DNA of 35,685 nucleotides, taken from assembly GCA_028277665.1 (NCBI GenBank), contig JANQFU010000058.1, positions 1 through 35,685 of the forward strand, in the 5' to 3' direction. A program made the position numbers and the translations under genes. This stretch comes from Alphaproteobacteria bacterium. Its GTDB lineage: Bacteria; Pseudomonadota; Alphaproteobacteria; Micavibrionales; Micavibrionaceae. Positions 23,939 to 31,112 of the stretch are shown piece after piece. How positions within the stretch are numbered: the stretch's first letter is position 1; each line of letters begins with the position of its first letter. Under the pieces are notes generated by a model. That model was not told the DNA's origin, searched no databases, and was given only the letters and a program-made list of their open reading frames with translations.

Positions 23939-24864
23939 GATGCGGTCTCCTTTTTGCGAAAGATTTTATAAGCCGATTCCGCGTTTGTGCAAAGTGCAGA
24001 GACAAAGACAATCATGCCTGAGCAAAACGCGATCATGCCTCCGGCATTCAGGGCGAAGTCAAAGCCGAGCCGGAGCGGGAACCATGCCGCAAGCGCATAT
24101 CCGAGGCCTGCGGAAAGCGCCCCGAACGCGGCGGACAGAAAAAGGGAAAGGCCGTATTTATCCGTCCACAGGCGCGCTGCCGCCGCCGGACAGATAAACA
24201 TCGCAATCACGAGGATCGAGCCCACGGCCTCAAAGGCCGCGACTGCGTTCAATGCGGCGAGCGCCAGAATGCCGGAGACGATCATCCTCGGGCGAAGCCC
24301 GGCGCTGTGCGCGTATGTGAAATCGAAGCAGGTCAGCCGGATTTCCTTGTAAAAAGCCGCAAGCGCGGCAAGGGTCAGGCTCAGCGTCAGCGCGAGAATT
24401 TTGATAGAATGGGGCAGGGCGGCCCAGTTTCCCGGCTCATCCCAGTAACTGAGTTCGAGTGCGCCGTAAAGGGCATGATTCGTATCGAGATGAACGCGCT
24501 GCCCGGCGGCGGTCTCCAGAAGAAGAACCCCGCCCGCGAAAAAAGACGTGAACACGATCCCCATAACCGCACCGCCTTCGAGCGGCGTCACAAGCCGGAT
24601 CAGCGCGATCAGCGCGGCGGCGAGCAGGCAGGCCGCCAGAGCGCCCGCGAACATCGCCCAGGCGGCAATCGTCCCCGTCAGAAGAAAGGCGAAGACAAGC
24701 CCCGGCAGGACGACGTGGGACATTGCGTCGGCCATCAGGGCGTCTTTCCGGAAGACAAGAAGGCAGCCGGGCAGGGCGCAGGACACGGCCGCAAGCGTTC
24801 CCGTCAGAAGGGCCGGGAAATCAATGCTCCAGAAGAGGGTCGGATCATCCGGGAATGGGGGCAT
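23935..24864 (-). CDS. troD: Zn/Mn ABC transporter permease, second subunit
   Basis: A 309-residue polytopic membrane protein of the ABC-3 family with eight or nine hydrophobic segments. LVFRKDALMADAMSHVVLPG is the cytoplasmic coupling segment that contacts the ATPase. ATG at 24864 makes a one-base overlap (TAATG) with the first permease gene; a longer frame upstream is a shadow of that gene. Its pairing with a second permease (below) fits the TroABCD order SBP, ATPase, permease, permease. The metal specificity is inferred from the binding protein. Confidence 0.9.
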   Translation of the reverse strand: MPPFPDDPTLFWSIDFPALLTGTLAAVSCALPGCLLVFRKDALMADAMSHVVLPGLVFAFLLTGTIAAWAMFAGALAACLLAAALIALIRLVTPLEGGAVMGIVFTSFFAGGVLLLETAAGQRVHLDTNHALYGALELSYWDEPGNWAALPHSIKILALTLSLTLAALAAFYKEIRLTCFDFTYAHSAGLRPRMIVSGILALAALNAVAAFEAVGSILVIAMFICPAAAARLWTDKYGLSLFLSAAFGALSAGLGYALAAWFPLRLGFDFALNAGGMIAFCSGMIVFVSALCTNAESAYKIFRKKETAS

Positions 24865-25748
24865 TACAGGCGGCTCCTTTTCCTGATATACCGGGGAAGA
24901 CCGCGATCCGGAGAAAAAAGAAGCCCGAACAAAAAGGGAATCGCCTGCATCAGGACGATCGCGCTGCCGGTTGGAATATCGGCATATTCCGAAGAGAGCG
25001 CCGCCCCGACAATCGCGCCGCTTCCCCCGAATACGGCCGAGAGGATCAGTTGTCCCGGCAGGCGCGAGACCCAGAACGCGGCGCTCGCCGGCGGGATAAC
25101 GAGCAGGGCGACAATCAATATGGCTCCGGCGGCCTTCAAGCCCGCACAGACGATCAGGACCGTGGCGGAGATCAGAAGAAAATCGAGGACCCTGACCGAA
25201 AAGCCGGAAGACTGCGCATAATCCGGATCGAAACACAGGCATTGAAATTCTTTATAAAAGAGGAGACAAACCGCGAGCGTCAGGAGGGCTATTCCGGCAA
25301 TCAGAGCGGCATCGGAGAGCGTAAGCCCTGCGATCTGGCCGAGGAGAAAATGATCGAGGCCCGCACGGTTCCCGCCGGGCAGGGACTGGATCAGGCTGAG
25401 CAGAACGACCCCGAGCCCGTATGTTCCGCTGAGCGCCACGCCGATGCAGGTGTTTTCATCAAGGCGTGTATGGCGGGACAAAAGCTGGACGCATCCTGCA
25501 CAGAGCAGGCCCGACAGGGCCGCCGCGCTCAGAAGGATCGGGAGGTTGCGCCCGCCGTCAAGACCAAGGGCGTACGCGAACAGGAAACCGGCGCCGATTC
25601 CGGGCAGGCTGCCGTGCGATATGGCGTCAACGATCATGACCCGCCGGCGGTAAAACAGAAAAGAGCCGGCGACGGCGCACACAACGCCGAGAAGCGTCGC
25701 GGTCGTGATCACAAGGGCGCTGTTATATCCCGCCGCAGGAAAGATCAT
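24864..25748 (-). CDS. troC: Zn/Mn ABC transporter permease, first subunit
   Basis: A 294-residue ABC-3 family membrane protein with about eight hydrophobic segments. YRRRVMIVDAISHGSLPGIG is the ATPase-contact segment and VALLVIPPASAAFWVSR is a conserved late membrane helix. ATG at 25748 overlaps the ATPase stop by ATGA. The two permeases are similar in layout but different in sequence, as in TroC and TroD, so they should form a heterodimer in the inner membrane. Confidence 0.9.
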   Translation of the reverse strand: MIFPAAGYNSALVITTATLLGVVCAVAGSFLFYRRRVMIVDAISHGSLPGIGAGFLFAYALGLDGGRNLPILLSAAALSGLLCAGCVQLLSRHTRLDENTCIGVALSGTYGLGVVLLSLIQSLPGGNRAGLDHFLLGQIAGLTLSDAALIAGIALLTLAVCLLFYKEFQCLCFDPDYAQSSGFSVRVLDFLLISATVLIVCAGLKAAGAILIVALLVIPPASAAFWVSRLPGQLILSAVFGGSGAIVGAALSSEYADIPTGSAIVLMQAIPFLFGLLFSPDRGLPRYIRKRSRL

Positions 25749-26509
25749 GCCTGCGCCCCCCGTCCGAGCAAAAGCTCGCCGCCGTAGGCTTTGCGGAGGT
25801 TGTCGTCGGTAAAGACGTTTCCAACGGGCCCGGCCGCGACGGCGCTCTGGTTCAGGATCAGGACGTCGTCGAAGTAATCCCGCACGGTGGCAAGATCGTG
25901 ATGTACGACCAGAACCGTATGATTGCGGCGTTTCAGGCCTGCGAAGAGATCGAGAATCGTGTGTTCGGTGGCGGCGTCCACACCGGCGAAAGGCTCGTCC
26001 ATCAAATAAAATTCGGCGTCCTGCGCAAGCGCCCGGGCGATAAAAACCCGCTGCTGCTGGCCGCCGGACAGGCGTCCGATCTGGCGTTCTGCGATATCGG
26101 CCAGTCCGACCTGTTCGAGGCAGTGCATCGCTTTTTCGGTATGTTTGCGGCGCACCGGCAGGCACCAGCCGATTTTTCGGTACAGCCCCATTGTCACAAT
26201 GTCGAGCGCGCTCGCAGGAAAGGTCCAGTCCACGCTTGTGCGCTGCGGAATATAGGCCATTTTCTCGCGAATGGCGGCGACGGGCCGGCCGAAGAACAGG
26301 ACGATCCCGCGATCTTTGCGGTGAAGTCCGAGGATCGTTTTCAGGAAGGTCGATTTCCCGGCTCCGTTCGGCCCGACAACCGCGCCGAGCCGTCCGCGGC
26401 ATAAAGCAAAGTGAACCCGCTCAAGTGCGGGATTGCCCTGATAGCCGGCGCTCAGACCGCGCACCGACAAAGCCGGATGAGAAGAGGTCGATGCAGGACA
26501 GGACGTCAT
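25745..26509 (-). CDS. troB: Zn/Mn ABC transporter ATP-binding protein
   Basis: A 254-residue ATPase subunit with Walker A GPNGAGKST, Q-loop region YIPQRTSVDWTFPASALDIV, signature LSGGQQQRVFIARAL, Walker B FYLMDEPFAGVD and switch His in VVHHDLATV. The segment after the Q-loop (RTSVDWTFP) is characteristic of the manganese/zinc family. The ATG overlaps the binding-protein stop by ATGA. All motifs are intact, so the transporter should be functional. Confidence 0.95.
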   Translation of the reverse strand: MTSCPASTSSHPALSVRGLSAGYQGNPALERVHFALCRGRLGAVVGPNGAGKSTFLKTILGLHRKDRGIVLFFGRPVAAIREKMAYIPQRTSVDWTFPASALDIVTMGLYRKIGWCLPVRRKHTEKAMHCLEQVGLADIAERQIGRLSGGQQQRVFIARALAQDAEFYLMDEPFAGVDAATEHTILDLFAGLKRRNHTVLVVHHDLATVRDYFDDVLILNQSAVAAGPVGNVFTDDNLRKAYGGELLLGRGAQA

Positions 26510-27525
26510 GGTTTTACATCCCCTCCGAGCGCTTCGAGGATGACCGAAAGATTATGCCGGACCATGCCGATATAGGTTCCTTCAGGCGTTCCGGCGGGGC
26601 CCATCGCATCGGAATACAGTTCTCCGCCGATTTTAAGGTCATGCCCGCGGGCGCGGGCGCCTTCAATCAGTGCTTTGACATGGCGGGGGCTGACGGAGCT
26701 TTCAATAAAAACAGCCGGAATTTGCCGGTCGACAATCAGGCTGACAAGTTCCTCGATCCGGCGTAGGCCGGATTCGCTTTCCGTCGAAATTCCCTGGATC
26801 CCGTGGACCTCGATCCCGTACGCTTTCCCGAAATACCCGAACGCATCATGTGCCGTTACCAGAATGCGCCGGTTTGCGGGAAGGGACGCAATTCCCGCGC
26901 GGACGTCCCGGTCGAGATCCGCAAGCGCCTGAAGATAATGCGCGCTTGCCGCCCCGATGGCCTCTTTGTGTTCCGGCAGGGCGTCCTGCAAGGCTCCCGC
27001 AAGTCCTGTCGCGGCTTTACGCCAAAGCCCGGCATCCATCCAGATATGCGGATCGAGGGCGTTATTTTTTCCCTCATCTATGGAGGATCTTATGAATAAA
27101 TTTTCTTCGTCATCCCCGCGAAGGCGGGGATCTTTTCGTTCTGTATTATCTAAAGATTCCCGCTTTCGCGGGAATGACGCTTTTTGTTTTTTGATGAAAT
27201 CCGACATCGCGTGAACGGGTTTTTGCTTTTTCAGTTTGTCCAGAAGACCCGGCATCCGGCCTTCGAGGTGAAGGCCGTTATAAAGGACGATATCCGCGCG
27301 TTGCAGGCGGACGGTGTCGGCGCGCGTCGGGCGGTATAAATGGGGATCGACTCCTTCATGCATGATGGACTCGACGCGGATTTCCGGGACGGGACCCAGG
27401 AGATTGCGTGCCGTATCGGCGATCTGTGCCGTTGTCGTGACAACCAGGATGTCATCCGCGTTTGCGGCCCGCAACGGCGCGAAAGAGGCCAGACAGCAAA
27501 AAAACGTCATCAATAGCAGGCGCAT
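26506..27525 (-). CDS. troA: TroA-like Zn/Mn-binding periplasmic protein with in-frame palindrome insert
   Basis: The 339-residue protein has an N-terminal signal sequence (MRLLLMTFFCCLASFAPLRA) without an obvious lipobox. Metal ligands are His62 in DPHLY, His160 in DPHIW, His226 in VTAHDAFGYFGKAYG and Asp306 in LYSDAMG; the His-His-His-Asp set and the sequence resemble Treponema TroA (Zn/Mn). The distance between the first two ligands is 98 residues, against about 65-72 in known relatives. The excess is explained by residues ~116-140, encoded by a 72-bp palindromic repeat. AGGA before the ATG sets the start. It is the first gene of an overlapping five-gene operon. No clear Zur- or Fur-type palindrome was seen upstream. 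Confidence 0.92.
   Translation of the reverse strand: MRLLLMTFFCCLASFAPLRAANADDILVVTTTAQIADTARNLLGPVPEIRVESIMHEGVDPHLYRPTRADTVRLQRADIVLYNGLHLEGRMPGLLDKLKKQKPVHAMSDFIKKQKASFPRKRESLDNTERKDPRLRGDDEENLFIRSSIDEGKNNALDPHIWMDAGLWRKAATGLAGALQDALPEHKEAIGAASAHYLQALADLDRDVRAGIASLPANRRILVTAHDAFGYFGKAYGIEVHGIQGISTESESGLRRIEELVSLIVDRQIPAVFIESSVSPRHVKALIEGARARGHDLKIGGELYSDAMGPAGTPEGTYIGMVRHNLSVILEALGGDVKP
27108..27179 (-). repeat. 72-bp palindromic element inserted in frame in troA
   Basis: The arms CGTCATCCCCGCGAAGGCGG and CGCTTTCGCGGGAATGACG pair imperfectly. In the troA frame it encodes SFPRKRESLD, then ERKDPRLRGDDE, in the same codon phase as the copy in the kinase gene at 4593-4664. In the other two frames on the coding strand a stop occurs within the element, so only this phase could keep the gene open. 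Confidence 0.92.
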
Positions 27526-27554
27526 TATTCCGTTCCTGTTTGTCAGGGGGCTTG

Positions 27555-27846
27555 ACTTTATTAACCCGAACTATGGATAAGAGTGCTTTTAAGTCTTATA
27601 AACCAACCGTCATCCCGGCGAAAGCCGGGATCCAGAGAAACGACAACAACCATACAGCGAAAACGCTGCTATATTCTATTTAACCACCAAGAACACTAAG
27701 GGTACCAAGTTCTCCTTTAATCACAGATATCTTAGTGTGCTTAGTGGTTTTAAAAACTGGATCCCGGCTTTCGCCGGGATGAGGGCTGGTTTTGTCGGTT
27801 TTGTAACTCAATTCTTATCCATAGCCCAAGTTTATTAATGTCATTA
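27555..27846. repeat. Nested palindrome made from two opposed ~85-bp repeats
   Basis: Left part (27555-27640) and right part (27752-27846) are inverted copies of the repeat found at both window ends, each with a GGATCCCGGCTTTCGCCGGG-type core. Between them lies a second inverted pair, ACCACCAAGAACACTAAG (about 27683) against CTTAGTGTGCTTAGTGGT (about 27732). The whole 290 bp could fold as one long cruciform. The rest of 27526-27974 contains no gene; no clear promoter was recognised. Confidence 0.8.
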
Positions 27847-27974
27847 ACCTAAACCGTTCGGGCAAAAGGTCCAGACGCTTTTCGTGCAAACTTTGCCGTT
27901 TGGGCCTGTTCGGAATCGGCGAAGTGTGTTTGAATATATCGCGGATATGATCCCACCAGAAACGGAGAACGGGC

Positions 27975-29357
27975 GTGCCTGTATATCTCGAAAATCATCT
28001 CTACGAAAACCTGAACATCGGCGATTCCGCCTATATTACCAAGACCTTGACCAAGGAAGACATCAAGCTCTTCGCGATTGTCAGCGGGGATATGAATCCC
28101 GCCCACCTTGATGAGGATTTTGCAAAAGACGAGTTTTTCCAAAAGATTATCGCGCACGGCATGTGGGGCGGAAGCCTGATTTCCAGCGTGATCGGCTCGA
28201 AACTGCCGGGGCCGGGGACGATTTATCTGCATCAGTCCTTTGATTTCACGGCGCCGGTCGTCCTCGGCGACACGGTCACGATCACGGTCGAAGTGAAGGA
28301 AAAACTGCCCAAACGCCGGATTTTGCTGGATTGCCACTGTGAGAATCAGGACGGGAAAACCGTGATCAAGGGCGAAGCTCTCGTGATCGCGCCGATGAAC
28401 CCGGTCAAACGGCCGCTTATCAAACTCCCGCGTGTGGAATTCCGGGAGTCCGAAAGCCCGCTTTATAACGAATTTCTGGCCCTCTCACAGGGGATGGAGC
28501 CGCTTCGCACCGCCGTCATTCATCCGGGGGATAACAATTCGCTCGGCGGAGCCATCGCGGCGGCAAAGGATAATTTGGTCATTCCGATCCTGATCGGCCC
28601 GAAACGCAAGATCGAGGCCCTGGCGGCGGATATGGGGCTCGACCTGTCGGTCGCGGAAATCATCGATGTGCCGCATTCCCACGCGGCCGCAGATCTCGGC
28701 GTTCAGCTCGTCCGGGAAGGCAAGGCCGAGGCCTTGATGAAAGGCAAGCTTCATACGCAGGAATTCCTGAAGCCGATTGTCGGCGCATTGCGAACCGAAC
28801 GCCGGACGAGCCATGTCTTTGCCGTTGACGTTCCGGCCTATCCGAAGCCTCTGTTTTTGACGGATGCCGCGATCAATATTGCACCGAACCTGATCCAGAA
28901 AAAAGACATCACCCAGAACGCGATCGATCTTTTCCGGGCCTTATACAAACGCAAGCCGAAAGTCGCCGTCGTTTCCGCGGTGGAGACGGTCGACGAGAAA
29001 ATTCCCTCGACGCTCGATGCCACGGCGCTGTGCAAAATGTCGGACCGGGGGCAGATTACCGGCGGAATCATCGACGGGCCGCTCGCGCTCGATAACGCCA
29101 TTTCCAAAGAAGCGGCGCAGGCCAAGGGGATTAACTCCCCCGTTGCGGGCGAAGCCGATATCATCATTTGTCCCGATATTGAGGCCGGGAATATGCTCTA
29201 CAAGCAAATGCGATTTCTCTCCGGCGCCGAAGGAGCGGGGCTCGTTCTCGGCGCGAAAGTCCCTGTGATCCTGACCAGCCGGGCGGGGAGCGAGATGACC
29301 CGCAAGGCGTCCTGCGCCATGGCGCTCGTCTATGCCAGAAAGGGCATGAAACTATGA
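27975..29357 (+). CDS. MaoC-like dehydratase / phosphate acetyl- or butyryltransferase fusion
   Basis: A 460-residue two-domain protein. Residues ~1-150 form a MaoC hot-dog hydratase with the catalytic set SGDMNPAHLDEDFAK (Asp39, His44) and AHGMWGGSLIS. From about 165 to the end is a PTA/PTB domain (PLRTAVIHPGDNNSLGGAI, LMKGKLHTQEFLKPIV, and the C-terminal GAKVPVILTSRAGS). Such bifunctional enzymes hydrate enoyl-CoA and transfer the acyl group to phosphate, feeding the acetate kinase encoded next with an ATGA overlap. The start is a GTG at 27975 with GGAG seven bases upstream; an ATG 28 bases before is out of frame. Together with ackA it converts acyl-CoA to acyl-phosphate to acid plus ATP, or the reverse. 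The preferred chain length cannot be told. Confidence 0.92.
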   Translation: MPVYLENHLYENLNIGDSAYITKTLTKEDIKLFAIVSGDMNPAHLDEDFAKDEFFQKIIAHGMWGGSLISSVIGSKLPGPGTIYLHQSFDFTAPVVLGDTVTITVEVKEKLPKRRILLDCHCENQDGKTVIKGEALVIAPMNPVKRPLIKLPRVEFRESESPLYNEFLALSQGMEPLRTAVIHPGDNNSLGGAIAAAKDNLVIPILIGPKRKIEALAADMGLDLSVAEIIDVPHSHAAADLGVQLVREGKAEALMKGKLHTQEFLKPIVGALRTERRTSHVFAVDVPAYPKPLFLTDAAINIAPNLIQKKDITQNAIDLFRALYKRKPKVAVVSAVETVDEKIPSTLDATALCKMSDRGQITGGIIDGPLALDNAISKEAAQAKGINSPVAGEADIIICPDIEAGNMLYKQMRFLSGAEGAGLVLGAKVPVILTSRAGSEMTRKASCAMALVYARKGMKL

Positions 29358-30553
29358 ATGACACCGACCGCTTGCAGGGCCTGCAGGACAAGGCGGCCTG
29401 TCTTGTGATCAATGCGGGCTCGTCGTCCATTAAATGCGGCTTTTACGATCTCGAAACCCTGACCAGACTGGACCGGTTCACCTGTGACCTTTCGGGAGAT
29501 CTGTCCGAAAATCCGGCGGGGGATGTCTATGAGCGGGCCTTTGATGATATTCTGGCGCGCCTGTATGACGGGTTTCCGGATTATGCCGTCTCCGCAATCG
29601 GGCACAGGGTTCTGCACGGCGGAGAGATCTTCAGCGCGCCGGCGCTTGTGACCCCCGAGATTTTCAAGCAACTGGAAGGCCTGATTCCGCTCGGCCCGCT
29701 TCACCAGCCGCATAACCTGCGCGGGATCACGACGCTCAGCCGGCTTTTGCCGGGCGTGCCGCATGCCGCCTGTTTCGATACGGCGTTCCATACCTCGATG
29801 GGGCCGGTGAACCGGATCTATCCGATTTCGCGCGCCCTGATCGACAAAGGCTACCGCCGCTACGGTTTTCACGGCATCTCGTACGAGTACATCGCCCATG
29901 CGCTCGGGGAACATCTGCCGCATCTTGCGGACAAGAAAGTCATTGTCGCCCATCTCGGCAACGGCGCGTCGATGTGCGCGATGGACCGTCTGAAATGCGT
30001 GATCACCTCGATGGGCATGACGGCGCTTGACGGGCTGATGATGGGGACGCGATCGGGCGCGATCGATCCCGGCATGATGCTCGATATGATGCGCAATGAA
30101 GGCTACTCCGTCGAGGATATTTCAAGCACGTTATATCACAAATCCGGCCTTCTGGGCGTCTCGGGCCGGAGCAGCGATATGCGCGAACTCCTCGAACATG
30201 CGCAGACGGACCCGAATTGCGAGGAGGCCGTGGCTTTGTTCGCGCTTACCGTGGCCCGTACGGCCATGGCGCAGAGCGCGGATCTCGCCGGGTTCGATGC
30301 GCTCGTTTTCACGGGTGGGATCGGGGAAAACGCCGCGCCGGTCCGGGCACGGATCGCCGCCCATCTTGAATGGATGGGCCTTTCGCTCGATCCCGGCCGC
30401 AACGCCGAGGGCCCGCCGGAAGGGGCGAAAACCCACCGGATCTCACAGGAGAACAGCCCTCTGGAATGCTATGTCATTCCCACAAACGAAGAACGCATGA
30501 TCGCCCGCCACACCAAACGCCTTGTTGAAGAGAGGGCCCATGCAGGACCTTGA
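29354..30553 (+). CDS. ackA: Acetate kinase
   Basis: The 399-residue enzyme interconverts acetyl-phosphate and acetate with ADP/ATP. The family signatures NAGSSSIKCGFYDL at the N-terminus, GHRVLHGG, FDTAFHTSM, YRRYGFHGISYEYI, HLGNGASMCA, MGTRSGAIDPG and VFTGGIGENAAPVRA are all present, including catalytic Glu and His regions. It overlaps the MaoC-PTA gene by ATGA and should be co-expressed. The length is normal. Its last 14 bases overlap the start of a degraded symporter gene. Confidence 0.97.
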   Translation: MNDTDRLQGLQDKAACLVINAGSSSIKCGFYDLETLTRLDRFTCDLSGDLSENPAGDVYERAFDDILARLYDGFPDYAVSAIGHRVLHGGEIFSAPALVTPEIFKQLEGLIPLGPLHQPHNLRGITTLSRLLPGVPHAACFDTAFHTSMGPVNRIYPISRALIDKGYRRYGFHGISYEYIAHALGEHLPHLADKKVIVAHLGNGASMCAMDRLKCVITSMGMTALDGLMMGTRSGAIDPGMMLDMMRNEGYSVEDISSTLYHKSGLLGVSGRSSDMRELLEHAQTDPNCEEAVALFALTVARTAMAQSADLAGFDALVFTGGIGENAAPVRARIAAHLEWMGLSLDPGRNAEGPPEGAKTHRISQENSPLECYVIPTNEERMIARHTKRLVEERAHAGP

Positions 30554-30839
30554 TGGCTGGATCAATGACCGGTTTACCATACCCTGATCGTCTTACGGGA
30601 CGAAGTCCGCGAAGTTCTTCTTTGGTAAGAAGAAAGCCGTCGATATCACTTATAAACTTGTCTTTTTGGCCTTTGTGGTCATCGGCGCCTCAGCCAATCT
30701 GGAAAACGTCATTCTGTTTTCCGATGCGATGATCTTCGCGATGGCGATCCCGAACGTGATCGGGATGTATCTGCTCGCCCCCGAAATCCGCCGGGATCTG
30801 CGGGCTTATACGAAGAGCCTGGGGGACCCTAAGACATAA
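30540..30839 (+). pseudogene. Deleted alanine/sodium symporter (AgcS family) remnant
   Basis: An ATG at 30540, seven bases after GAGAGG and overlapping the end of ackA, opens a reading MQDLDGWINDRFTIP and then stops. In a different frame, from about 30600, KLVFLAFVVIGASANLENVI and FAMAIPNVIGMYLLAPEIRR continue to TAA at 30837-30839; this is the last membrane helix region of AgcS-family alanine:cation symporters. About 400 codons between are missing. The remnant suggests the acetate-kinase operon once ended with a symporter gene. I cannot tell whether the fragment is still translated. That the first 15 codons belong to the same gene is an inference. Confidence 0.65.
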
Positions 30840-31112
30840 GATCGCAGAGATTCTGTCCAACACCCCGTTTTTTTGTCCGAAACGGAATTTATCCACAGCT
30901 TCCTTTTCGCGTTATCGTCCTCGAATTCCGGAATCTTTGGCGTTTTCGACAATTGTGCCTCGTATTTTGGCGGAATGAAGGCTTGAACGACGCTTTTGCC
31001 TGTGCCTAGATGCGAGGATCATCACATAGAAAACGGCGTTTTCGGGATGGCGGTCTTATGTCATCCGGATCCGTCTGATGTTCTGACGTACAGGCTTAAC
31101 AGAGGGCTTTCC
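30840..31112. other. Intergenic leader before the coiled-coil gene
   Basis: No gene is seen. A single DnaA-box-like TTATCCACA occurs at 30889-30897 and a small hairpin CCGTTT/AAACGG just before it. There is no cluster of boxes and no AT-rich unwinding region, so this is not an origin. AGAGGG lies about six bases before the next start codon. Confidence 0.4.

Noticed and set aside
24307-25787. Long plus-strand frames opposite the metal permease genes
   Set aside because: They are shadows of the two permease genes, which have clear membrane segments and overlapping starts.
27555-27846. CRISPR-like array
   Set aside because: The repeats are inverted, few and of unequal spacing, with no regular spacers and no cas genes.
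30889-30897. Perfect DnaA box TTATCCACA
   Set aside because: It is a single box with no cluster, no dnaA or dnaN neighbour and no AT-rich region; chance or a minor titration site is more likely than an origin.
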